A stretch of 6,164 bases of DNA from XYB1-FULL-44-23 sp964502885 (GTDB lineage Bacteria > Patescibacteriota > Microgenomatia > CAZETR01 > Amesbacteraceae), in assembly GCA_964502885.1 (NCBI GenBank), contig CAZCXU010000020.1, positions 1 to 6,164 of the forward strand, written 5' to 3'. The notes under the pieces are model-generated. The model was given only the letters and a program-made list of their open reading frames with translations. It ran no database searches and was not told the DNA's origin. The translations under genes and the position numbers were made by a program. Positions 1 through 5,893 of this stretch are shown here, piece by piece (the stretch's first letter is position 1; the number at the start of each line of letters is the position of its first letter).

Positions 1-1
1 C

Positions 2-169
2 AGCCACCTGCCGGTGCGCCGCTACGTGCATCCCGACACCTTCAAGATGTTCGAGGCCAAGGCCTACGAGATGGGCTTCACCCACGCGGCTGTGGGTGCC
101 ATGGTCAGATCAAGCTATCACGCTGATCAGCAAGCCCACGCGGCCTTGAACCGTGTGAGTAACCCGTAA
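2..169 (+). CDS. lipA: Lipoyl synthase LipA, C-terminal 55 residues (5' end outside window)
   Basis: LipA is a cytosolic radical-SAM enzyme that inserts two sulfur atoms into protein-bound octanoyl groups to make lipoate. Only the C-terminus is visible. The recognisable family signature is the stretch around HLPVRRYVHPDTFKMFE, AYEMGFTHAAVGAMVRSSY and HADQQAH, ending with a TAA at 167-169. The RSSYHAD segment is the conserved LipA C-terminal element. The catalytic Cys clusters lie upstream of the window. The last residues after AHAAL (NRVSNP) do not look like the usual short LipA tail, and the DNA encoding the final four codons and the stop runs into the transposon-end repeats, so the native tail was probably replaced on insertion. 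The frame remains open, so the enzyme should be functional. Identity is secure; the claim about the tail is inference. Confidence 0.93.
   Translation, partial: SHLPVRRYVHPDTFKMFEAKAYEMGFTHAAVGAMVRSSYHADQQAHAALNRVSNP
149..153. other. Putative 5-bp target-site duplication, AACCG
   Basis: If the transposon begins at TGTGAG (154), the five bases before it are the expected target-site duplication, because Tn7-like and Tn5053-like elements duplicate 5 bp. The other copy would lie next to the far end, which is not in the window, so this rests only on the position of the TGT. Confidence 0.3.
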
Positions 170-220
170 AAAGTGGGAAAGTTCCGTAAATGATGGGAAA
201 TTCCCGCAAATAATGGGAAA
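161..220 (+). repeat. Three abutting 20-bp transposon-end repeats (probable TniA/TnsB binding sites)
   Basis: Units at 161-180, 181-200 and 201-220 have exactly 20-bp periodicity. Each has CCG(T/C)AAA near its start and ends in (A/G)TGGGAAA, or GTGGGAAA in the first. The second and third units share AAATRATGGGAAA. Junctions between units are small palindromes, for example GGGAAATTCCC at 195-205. The core resembles the AAATAGTTGGGAA core of Tn7 TnsB sites as I remember it. The first unit contains the lipA stop codon. The arrangement of a TGT terminus, a 7-bp gap and then repeats matches the general architecture of Tn7-type ends. Binding by the encoded transposase is inferred. Confidence 0.75.
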
Positions 221-243
221 AAGCTGTCCTTAACGGCACTTTC

Positions 244-272
244 TTGTTTGATCGAGGACCTCGGACTACAAA
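244..272 (+). promoter_or_regulatory. Possible sigma70 promoter for the TnsE-like gene
   Basis: TTGTTT (244-249) and TACAAA (267-272) are separated by 17 bp and lie about 55 bp upstream of the proposed start codon at 326. The spacer contains a compact palindrome, CGAGGACCTCG (253-263), which could be an operator. The matches to consensus are modest (3/6 and 4/6), so this is a weak prediction. Confidence 0.3.
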
Positions 273-294
273 GGGCCATTTAGCCCAATATACT

Positions 295-316
295 GACTAA
301 GTATTCAATACTTGTC
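295..316 (+). promoter_or_regulatory. Inverted repeat just upstream of the TnsE-like start (operator or RNA hairpin)
   Basis: AAGTAT-TCA-ATACTT (299-313) is a perfect 6-bp inverted repeat. It extends with GAC (295-297) and GTC (314-316) if one T is bulged. It ends directly at the GGGG ribosome-binding-like run (317-320) that precedes the TTG start at 326. As DNA it could be a dimeric repressor site; as RNA it could affect ribosome access. Neither role is demonstrated. Confidence 0.4.
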
Positions 317-325
317 GGGGTAGTT

Positions 326-1981
326 TTGATTGAATCGTCGACCAGCCGTGGAACAACCGCTGCGCCGGGAGCTCCTGAGGAGCCCCTCTACATTGCGGCA
401 TTTCCGGATGACGATGCCTACTGGCGGGTGGACTGGTTTGGTGAAATTGCCTACCCAGACCGGTACACCCGACGCAAACACCCCTCGATTCTGATTTACC
501 TCTCCAAGGTCACTGAATCCAACTTCAGCGCCGACCCCGAGGTGTTGCTCCAACCACACAGTACCGCTCCAGCCAAGGGCCAAACACGGATTTGGGTCAG
601 CGTAGGCACCCTGATGGTTCTGCGAATTGGAGACATCTGGCACCGCCAAAAGCTGTATTTGAGTCCCGAATACACCCGCGAGACCTTCAAAAAGCTCTGG
701 GTCGGCCGCAACACCACCGACTTCATCAAAGCTGGCCTGAACCCCGACAAAGCCGGGTTCCTGATCCCCATCCCAGAGCACCCCTGGCACATGAATGCCA
801 CGCACAGCTATTGCCTGATGGCCAATCTGCCTGACGGACGCCGATTGATCGTCCCTTGCGTCGAGCTGATCCGTTTTTACTTTGGATCCAGCAGTTCGCT
901 GCTTCGGCAAATCTTCTCGACGCAACTCAGACGTGAAAACCTGTACAGCGAAGACCGCTACGACCACAAATCGGGGCTTCTGTCTTTCAAGCTGGGCTAC
1001 GGCATGTCTGGTCGATCTGCCTCGGACATAGGTCGGCTCCGCCTCGATCCAGTCGCCTGGCGAGCCGCCGCCATGGTCAGCGTTTCCATGCTCAAAGCCA
1101 AAAGCACTGGGGAGCCCGCGTTCATTCAAAGTTTCTTCCCTTTTGAGGGCAACACATATCTGGACGTGAGCGGCAAGTGGCTCTCTTTTCAAGGGGAACC
1201 CAACCAGACCTTTCTTGTCTACGGCATCAACAGCTGCACCCATTCCTTTCCATTCAAGTCACTGAAATACGTTACGGCCGACACCAGAGTTAAACCCCAG
1301 TTCACCCTGCATCAACAGCCAAACGACAAATCAGAAATCACAGGCTCATCCCGCGACAAAAAAGACCAGCCCCTCATTGAAAAAGATCCTTCGAGCATGC
1401 TTCTGGGGAAAACGAAACAAGTGCACCAGCGAGAAAGGTTTCCTGACCTGCGCGGAAAGCCTGTCTGGAAAGAACGCGTGCTGTCGCTCAAGGAATGGCT
1501 CGCCAAAAGAGCCCGCGCATCCAAAGGCGGCGCAGTAGAAGCCGGGGCGATTGGTGAAGGTGGTTCTAGCAGCCGTGTACGCCCAACAGAGCTGGAAGCC
1601 CTCTGCCAGAAGAACAAACTCCCCAAACAGCCACCACCAGAGTTTGTCAGACGCCCTCTTGAAGAACTACTGACACTGGGTCCGATGGACATTCAGCTGT
1701 TGACTGCGAGTGACGAAGACAGCTGGACCATTCCCATCAGATTGATGGTTTCAGAGGATGGAGTCATCGCCGATCAACTCTTCATCAGCAACGACCAGAA
1801 AATTCAACGCCTTCGGCGTGTTTGTGCCATGAAAATACGCGATGGGCAGACCCAGTATGCTGTAGCGATCCTCGAAAGCTCCCCTGAATTCACGCGGATA
1901 TACCCGGTAGAAAAGAATTCATTCGGCGTAGAGGAATTACTTTCTCAGGCTGAATTTGAGTTTTTACGGTCTCAAGAATAA
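326..1981 (+). CDS. TnsE-like transposon targeting protein, 551 aa (divergent)
   Basis: The proposed start is TTG at 326, preceded by GGGG with 5-bp spacing; no ATG lies upstream in this frame after the TAG at 281-283. The N-terminal region (about 20-320) has features I recognise from Tn7 TnsE: an early WRVDWF strand segment (33-38), an IPxxEL-like segment at about 175-195 (VPCVELIRFYFGSSSSLLR) and a strand-rich FFPF...LDVSG...FLVYGI section (270-301). Residues 320-440 are a charged, low-complexity linker. Residues 445-551 form a compact domain with MKIRDGQTQYAVAILESS (502-519), similar in pattern to the TnsE C-terminal DNA-binding domain. Length is close to Tn7 TnsE (about 540 aa). In Tn7, TnsE works with TnsABC, recognises the sliding clamp and recessed 3' ends, and directs insertion into conjugating plasmids. 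Here the gene lies at the lipA-side end, pointing towards the cargo and convergent with it. The match is from remembered sequence without alignment; it could instead be an unrelated accessory protein. Confidence 0.55.
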   Translation: MIESSTSRGTTAAPGAPEEPLYIAAFPDDDAYWRVDWFGEIAYPDRYTRRKHPSILIYLSKVTESNFSADPEVLLQPHSTAPAKGQTRIWVSVGTLMVLRIGDIWHRQKLYLSPEYTRETFKKLWVGRNTTDFIKAGLNPDKAGFLIPIPEHPWHMNATHSYCLMANLPDGRRLIVPCVELIRFYFGSSSSLLRQIFSTQLRRENLYSEDRYDHKSGLLSFKLGYGMSGRSASDIGRLRLDPVAWRAAAMVSVSMLKAKSTGEPAFIQSFFPFEGNTYLDVSGKWLSFQGEPNQTFLVYGINSCTHSFPFKSLKYVTADTRVKPQFTLHQQPNDKSEITGSSRDKKDQPLIEKDPSSMLLGKTKQVHQRERFPDLRGKPVWKERVLSLKEWLAKRARASKGGAVEAGAIGEGGSSSRVRPTELEALCQKNKLPKQPPPEFVRRPLEELLTLGPMDIQLLTASDEDSWTIPIRLMVSEDGVIADQLFISNDQKIQRLRRVCAMKIRDGQTQYAVAILESSPEFTRIYPVEKNSFGVEELLSQAEFEFLRSQE

Positions 1982-2000
1982 AAAAATACGCTCAATTTTT
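1982..2000. terminator. Weak AT-only inverted repeat between convergent genes
   Basis: AAAAAT (1982-1987) and ATTTTT (1995-2000) flank a 7-base loop directly after the TnsE-like stop codon, in the 28-bp gap before the convergent small gene. The A/T arms would give oligo-U tails in both directions, but the stem has no G-C pairs, so termination is doubtful. Confidence 0.2.
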
Positions 2001-2009
2001 ACAGAAATA

Positions 2010-2219
2010 TTACTTAAAGCGTTGGACTCGACGAGCGATCTGCTCAATTAACTTGGCATCTTTTGCCTCTTCATCCCGGATACGACGCATTTGGAGATAC
2101 GAACCAAAGCAGACAATGGAAGCTGACGACTGAACGCGGGCCAGCATGATGCCCTGCTTACTCGATTCATGCTCGCCATCGAAGGCTAGCTCCAGCTGAT
2201 CATCGGATGTGCGGGTCAT
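2010..2219 (-). CDS. Small protein of unknown function, 69 aa, with clamp-binding-like motif
   Basis: I do not recognise a family. The reading frame has codon use typical of the neighbourhood (many G/C third positions near its start). The N-terminus is acidic and contains QLELAF (residues 8-13), which fits the QLxLxF hexapeptide used by proteins that dock on the bacterial sliding clamp. The C-terminal half (about 44-69) is a basic/acidic amphipathic helix-like stretch rich in Arg, Glu and Lys. No signal peptide or membrane segment is evident. It lies 47 bp downstream of the deaminase gene on the same strand and could be co-transcribed, although a hairpin sits in the gap. No good ribosome-binding site precedes the ATG at 2219; an internal ATG at residue 25 has a GCAGGG just upstream and is an alternative start, which would remove the QLELAF motif. 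Confidence 0.55.
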   Translation of the reverse strand: MTRTSDDQLELAFDGEHESSKQGIMLARVQSSASIVCFGSYLQMRRIRDEEAKDAKLIEQIARRVQRFK

Positions 2220-2242
2220 AGAAGGATCCGAAGTAAGTTTGA

Positions 2243-2261
2243 TAGGATGAAGACCATCCTA
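2243..2261 (-). promoter_or_regulatory. Perfect 7-bp hairpin between deaminase and small gene
   Basis: TAGGATG and CATCCTA flank a 5-base loop. It lies in the 47-bp gap after the deaminase stop codon (2267-2269) and before the small gene's ATG (2219). No T-run follows on either strand, so it is a poor intrinsic terminator. It could be an attenuator, an mRNA 3' stabiliser or a protein-binding palindrome. Confidence 0.4.
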
Positions 2262-2266
2262 ATTTA

Positions 2267-3823
2267 CTATTGTAGGCCCTTTATGGCAATGCCTTCAAGG
2301 GACGAGACAGCCTCCATAGTGACTGCAGTAACTGGGCGCGCAGTCTTCTTACGCAACATACCTGTGGTGCCATCTTTCCGGTCTTTGCCTTCAAAGAACT
2401 TCAGGAAGCGCGAAGGCGCCACACCGTCGAACGGAACGATGCGAACCTTTAAGGTGTTTGTCTCCTGCTCAGTTATCGCATCTTCATGGAGCTTGGTTGC
2501 CAAACTCTTGCGGTAGGGTTCCAAGAAATACACCTCTCGCACGCCCGCCGCAACGATATGTCGAGCGCATGAATGACACGGGTAGGTGGTCACAAACAAC
2601 TTACTCCCACGAACCTTTGCGCCGTGCTGTGCGCCGGCATTTAAGAGCGCATGCATTTCGGCATGAACCGCTCGCGAGAACTCAATCAAACTACGAAGCT
2701 GAGAGTCATGCCGTATGAGTTTCACTGCTTCTTCAGCTTTTCCCTCTTCCACAATCCCTTTATCGATCATTTTTTCGATGACTGTACGGGCGATCAAGTC
2801 TTTTTCTTCATCATTGAAGCACTTGCCGCCGTCTTTGTTGTAGCAACGATGATCGTCATCGGACGATGCTCGTAAGTCTTGAATCTCATAGAGACCTCCA
2901 AACGCTCGAGGAACATCATTCCATCCCGTTGCAATCAATTCTCCGCTTGCACTTGTCAACGCTGCACCTACTTGCCGGGAAAGACAAGCTGAGTTCATCG
3001 CCGCAGAAGATGCTGCATACATCGCGCGTTCTGCAACCGTTGGCGTAATGATCCTAGTGCCCAACATTAAGTCAAGGAATCGTCGAACGCGAGAGGTCAC
3101 CTGCGAGTCCGTTCCCGCATCAACCCTCAAGAAAAAATCTGAATGCGGAAATGTATTTTGGACTTGCTGGCCGTTATCTTTTTCCTCACCAGAATCACGA
3201 TTAATCAGCGTATGGATCTGATCTGGTTTTGAAATCTTCTTCTGAAGCCGAGCAATTCTCTGTTCAATTGGCGCATAGACGCCGACTACATGCAGCATGT
3301 CACCGTATACAAAGCGGAGAAGCTCAAGCTCTTCTTCATTCTTAATTGAATCGATGATGTGGCAGGTCCATTCGATAGGCGTGGGAATGACTGTGCCGCT
3401 CGGTTCTTCATCAAATAAACTTGCCTGATCAGCTTCGGCTTGTTCATCGCTTTTTTTCTGCCGAATCAGTGAAATTCGGCGAATTGCACGCTGAACCAGG
3501 ATGGCGCGTCCATGCTGTTCACGAAGGTCATTCCCGGCCTTGATAAGTGCAGCGATGTCTGCCCCTACAGGTAGATTAGTCATTTCACGAATTTCATCAC
3601 TAAGCTTAATGATGTCTACGTGTCTATAGTTGTAATCTTGACCACGAAGCAAATCTTGAAATATTTTGGCGACATCATGGAGCGGAGTTCCTAACGGACC
3701 GCACAATGCGATCACGATTTCGGGGGTGTGGGTACCTTTGATTCGATCTTTTACAGTTTTATCATCTTGATGGTCGGCAGTGCCCGCAGAGGGGACCGCT
3801 TTCAATGCCGGTAATGCACTCAT
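2267..3823 (-). CDS. Anti-phage dCTP/dCMP deaminase with N-terminal kinase-like domain (DCD/AvcD type), 518 aa
   Basis: Defence enzymes of this type deaminate dCTP/dCMP during phage infection, draining the dCTP pool and stalling phage DNA synthesis. The N-terminal part (about 33-250) looks like a P-loop nucleotide kinase-type fold: strand EIVIAL then CGPLGTPL (41-48), a P-loop lacking the usual GK(S/T), and later a nucleotide-kinase-like segment VVGVYAPIEQRIARLQKK (179-196). The C-terminal part (about 262-480) is a zinc cytidine/deoxycytidylate deaminase domain with HAE (H387, catalytic E389) and PCHSC (C416, C419), the three zinc ligands plus proton shuttle all present. An extra Cys pair lies at C327/C335. 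Length and two-domain order match the family (about 500-550 aa). A flexible insert (122-148) contains QASLF. ATG at 3823 has only a weak GGAAA nearby, with AAGGAAAAG further upstream. The gene follows tniQ on the same strand after 150 bp and is best seen as transposon cargo. Confidence 0.85.
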   Translation of the reverse strand: MSALPALKAVPSAGTADHQDDKTVKDRIKGTHTPEIVIALCGPLGTPLHDVAKIFQDLLRGQDYNYRHVDIIKLSDEIREMTNLPVGADIAALIKAGNDLREQHGRAILVQRAIRRISLIRQKKSDEQAEADQASLFDEEPSGTVIPTPIEWTCHIIDSIKNEEELELLRFVYGDMLHVVGVYAPIEQRIARLQKKISKPDQIHTLINRDSGEEKDNGQQVQNTFPHSDFFLRVDAGTDSQVTSRVRRFLDLMLGTRIITPTVAERAMYAASSAAMNSACLSRQVGAALTSASGELIATGWNDVPRAFGGLYEIQDLRASSDDDHRCYNKDGGKCFNDEEKDLIARTVIEKMIDKGIVEEGKAEEAVKLIRHDSQLRSLIEFSRAVHAEMHALLNAGAQHGAKVRGSKLFVTTYPCHSCARHIVAAGVREVYFLEPYRKSLATKLHEDAITEQETNTLKVRIVPFDGVAPSRFLKFFEGKDRKDGTTGMLRKKTARPVTAVTMEAVSSLEGIAIKGLQ

Positions 3824-3973
3824 ATTTCCAACCCTAACTTTTCCTTATTTATAGATGACTTTTATGTTACTTGAATTAATCGTTTAAACAACAATTTAAT
3901 GCGCTAACCCCAGTGAACTATTTCTCAACCCCGATACGCAAAATGTGACAGCCAAACTGACAAAGTAATCCAC
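3824..3973 (-). other. 150-bp AT-rich leader of the deaminase gene; possible site of an antitoxin RNA
   Basis: This gap separates the tniQ stop codon from the deaminase start and contains no credible ORF. Read on the minus strand, it starts with two GGGGTT direct repeats 21 bp apart (plus-strand AACCCC at 3906-3911 and 3927-3932), then becomes very AT-rich, with a GTTTAAAC palindrome, and ends in AAGGAAAAG before the ATG. In the related AvcID systems a small RNA encoded just upstream of the deaminase keeps it inactive. Size and position here would allow one, but no conserved RNA structure was identified by eye. Confidence 0.35.
3848..3875 (-). promoter_or_regulatory. Possible sigma70 promoter for the deaminase gene
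   Basis: On the minus strand, TATAAA (3853-3848) lies 16 bp downstream of TTCAAG (3875-3870), placing transcription start about 15-20 bp before the ATG. An alternative pair (TTGTTT and TAACAT, 16-bp spacing) lies slightly upstream and overlaps it. The -10 match is good and the -35 match is poor. Confidence 0.35.
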
Positions 3974-4981
3974 TCACAACCTGTCCCTCCAGTTCATGAA
4001 CGTTGACACCACTCGCTCATAACTTGCAGGCGCGTTCCTGAAATCCTTGAGCATGTGGTTGTAGCGAATGGCGCGGGCGCGCCATGCGGCATCTAGGCTG
4101 CCTTGCAAATCCAGCATCAGGTAGCCAATCAGTTGCATCAAGTGGTGCCGGAGTCTCAGCTCGCAGGACTCTATGGATATTCGCCCCTCTGGGAACACCC
4201 ACTCAGGTGCACCCAGCTGTTGACACAAATGCGCATGCAAGCGCAGATGGACGATATCGGACATCAACAGCCGGGCCAAGTGGTGCATCACGTTCCAGTC
4301 GTCCAGGTCAACCCCTTCAGGGCCACCTTTTGCCAGATCCATCAACCAGTCTTTGAGTTCAGGTAAATAGACCTGTACCGGATGTACTGGCGCCTCCCGC
4401 AAATCCATGCCGCACGCATGGCACATGCTCATCTCCAGCGCATCGTCCATCCCACCACGCCCCATCTCAGCGCGATGAAAACTCAAGGGTGATTCGCACT
4501 GCGGACATCGGTCTTGAAGCATCACCTCATGCTCAGGGCAGACTGTCATGAATGCCAGTCGCCACGATCGGCGGTAATAGGGCACTTCATCCGCCCTGAG
4601 GCACAGGGGGCAAAACTGCTGCCCGTATGCTGAACGCGTGCGGTGATACATGCCAATGGTCAGAATCCACGGCAAAGCGCCTGACAGTTTGAAGCCCTGA
4701 AACAACACCCCCTCATACGCTCGCAAACATGTGGCCTCTGCCGCCGACATGGGGGTGCCTGTTCGGTGACTGAGTTCTTCAATCAGCCATGAAGGCCCGA
4801 GTCGGTCTACATCCCGGTTCCAGACTTGGCGGCGATTACCAAACAACAGGTTGCTGAAGGTTTGCACCTTGAGGCCATGACCATGGGCCAGTCGAATCAG
4901 CCAGCAAGACAAGAGCTCATCAGGAAGAGGCTTGTAACGGATCGGCCACAGCAGCCTGCTCAGACCTACAAGCCCCGACAT
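3974..4981 (-). CDS. tniQ: TniQ family transposition target-selection protein, 335 aa
   Basis: TniQ/TnsD-family proteins link target DNA to the AAA+ regulator (TniB/TnsC) and so choose the insertion site. The N-terminus has the TniQ hallmark, PLPDELLSCWLIRLAHGHGL (18-37), i.e. P-x-E-x-L-x-S-W-L-x-R-x-A. A zinc-binding region follows: C124/C127, then YYRRSWRL and C148-x2-H151, and C159/C162, with a further CHAC at 187-190. The C-terminal third (about 225-335) is helical, with His-rich stretches, and is not a long TnsD-like DNA-binding extension. At 335 residues it is shorter than Tn7 TnsD (about 500) and somewhat shorter than Tn5053 TniQ (about 400). ATG at 4981 follows the tniB stop by 3 bp, with AGAAAG upstream, suggesting translational coupling. 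It is the only visible candidate for recognising the lipA end. Confidence 0.9.
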   Translation of the reverse strand: MSGLVGLSRLLWPIRYKPLPDELLSCWLIRLAHGHGLKVQTFSNLLFGNRRQVWNRDVDRLGPSWLIEELSHRTGTPMSAAEATCLRAYEGVLFQGFKLSGALPWILTIGMYHRTRSAYGQQFCPLCLRADEVPYYRRSWRLAFMTVCPEHEVMLQDRCPQCESPLSFHRAEMGRGGMDDALEMSMCHACGMDLREAPVHPVQVYLPELKDWLMDLAKGGPEGVDLDDWNVMHHLARLLMSDIVHLRLHAHLCQQLGAPEWVFPEGRISIESCELRLRHHLMQLIGYLMLDLQGSLDAAWRARAIRYNHMLKDFRNAPASYERVVSTFMNWRDRL

Positions 4982-4984
4982 TCA

Positions 4985-5893
4985 TCACAGCTTTCTTCGG
5001 AACAATTTGCGCTTGGAGGGCGGCACCCACTTCATGGTGTCCAGCAACTCCCGCGTGATGCACTCGCTGCCATTGCGAATAGCCACGACCGATGCTTCCT
5101 TGAGTAGGTCAAAGATATCCCCAAGATTGCTCTCGCTTTTGGCGTAGATGATGTTGGCCATGTCAGGGCTACCCAGATTTGAGGGCTTTCGCAAGGGCGT
5201 GCGACGCTCTATCGTCCTGAGCAGCTTTAAAAACTCCTTGTTGTTGGACCACATCGGCAACTCATACGGGATGAAGCGACTTGAAAACTGCTCATCCGAA
5301 TAGATTGCCGCCCGTGCTTCTTCAATACCCAGCACCACCAAACTGACCTTGGTCTCATTGCTCAAGCTTTTGATGGCGTTACGAAATTCACGTTGACGAT
5401 TCAGACTGCCCGCAATCAGGTGGTGGATTTCATCGACGATCAGCATCCTCACGCCCAGCTCGCGAAACAACCTCTTCACCTGCGAATACTTTTCATGTGA
5501 AGACGCCGTCGGTTTGTAGGGCGCCATCAGCTTGTCCAGAATCCGACTGTAAAAATCCGACAAGTCTGGCTTTGGAGGTGCATCGATCATCACCACCGGA
5601 GCCACTGTCGTGTCATTGTCCGGGCTCAGATCCGGGGGGTGCATGGACACAAAGTGCTCGGCAATCGATGTTTTGCCACTGAAGGCAGGGCCGACCACCA
5701 GCATGCATGGCGGCCTTGTCACTTCGGGCGACTGCAATATGTCTTCCAGCCTGTCCAGAACCTCCTTGACGTGTTCGATACCAATCCAAGTACCCGCCCG
5801 GATGGAGTGAATCCGCTCTTCATCCGTCAGCAATAGCTTCTGCTTCGCCTTTTCGTCCAGGTGCTTGAGCGGATCTTCAATATTCTTCGTCAT
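4985..5893 (-). CDS. tniB: TniB/TnsC-type AAA+ ATPase, transposition regulator, 302 aa
   Basis: TniB-type proteins form ATP-dependent filaments or rings on target DNA and recruit and activate the DDE transposase. The AAA+ core is clear: Walker A GPAFSGKT (68-75, Lys74), Walker B MLIVDE (150-155, Asp154/Glu155) followed by IHHLI, a sensor-1-like strand LVVLGIEEA (185-193), and an SSRF arginine (Arg206) where the family has its conserved SRF. The N-terminal 60 residues, with the RIHSIRAGTWIGIEHVKEVLDRLE segment (27-50), match the TniB N-terminal pattern, and the C-terminus ends in a basic tail (KRKLFRRKL). Length is typical of TniB (about 300) and much shorter than Tn7 TnsC (about 550). The ATG at 5893 lies inside the 3' end of tniA (17-bp overlap) and has GAGGA 8 bp upstream (5902-5906), supporting this start. 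Confidence 0.92.
   Translation of the reverse strand: MTKNIEDPLKHLDEKAKQKLLLTDEERIHSIRAGTWIGIEHVKEVLDRLEDILQSPEVTRPPCMLVVGPAFSGKTSIAEHFVSMHPPDLSPDNDTTVAPVVMIDAPPKPDLSDFYSRILDKLMAPYKPTASSHEKYSQVKRLFRELGVRMLIVDEIHHLIAGSLNRQREFRNAIKSLSNETKVSLVVLGIEEARAAIYSDEQFSSRFIPYELPMWSNNKEFLKLLRTIERRTPLRKPSNLGSPDMANIIYAKSESNLGDIFDLLKEASVVAIRNGSECITRELLDTMKWVPPSKRKLFRRKL

Noticed and set aside
161..220. Tandem repeats as a CRISPR array or plasmid iterons
   Set aside because: The units abut without spacers, which excludes CRISPR; their position at a transposon-type junction next to lipA fits end repeats better than a replication origin.
305..1243. Long minus-strand open frame (312 codons) opposite the TnsE-like gene
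   Set aside because: It lies wholly antisense to the longer 551-codon frame, has no recognisable domain, and the plus-strand product has family-like features.
1312..1692. Minus-strand open frame of 126 codons
   Set aside because: Ser/Arg-rich antisense shadow of the charged linker of the TnsE-like protein.
2651..2875. Plus-strand frame with a hydrophobic Phe-rich stretch that looks like a membrane protein
   Set aside because: Antisense to the deaminase domain, whose zinc motifs fix the real frame; no ribosome-binding site.
3824..3973. A second transposon end between cargo and tniQ
   Set aside because: No copy of the ATGGGAAA-type 20-bp unit was found here on either strand, so the deaminase appears to lie within the same element.
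4103..4366. Plus-strand frames opposite tniQ
   Set aside because: Shadows of the tniQ frame, which has conserved TniQ and zinc-ligand motifs.
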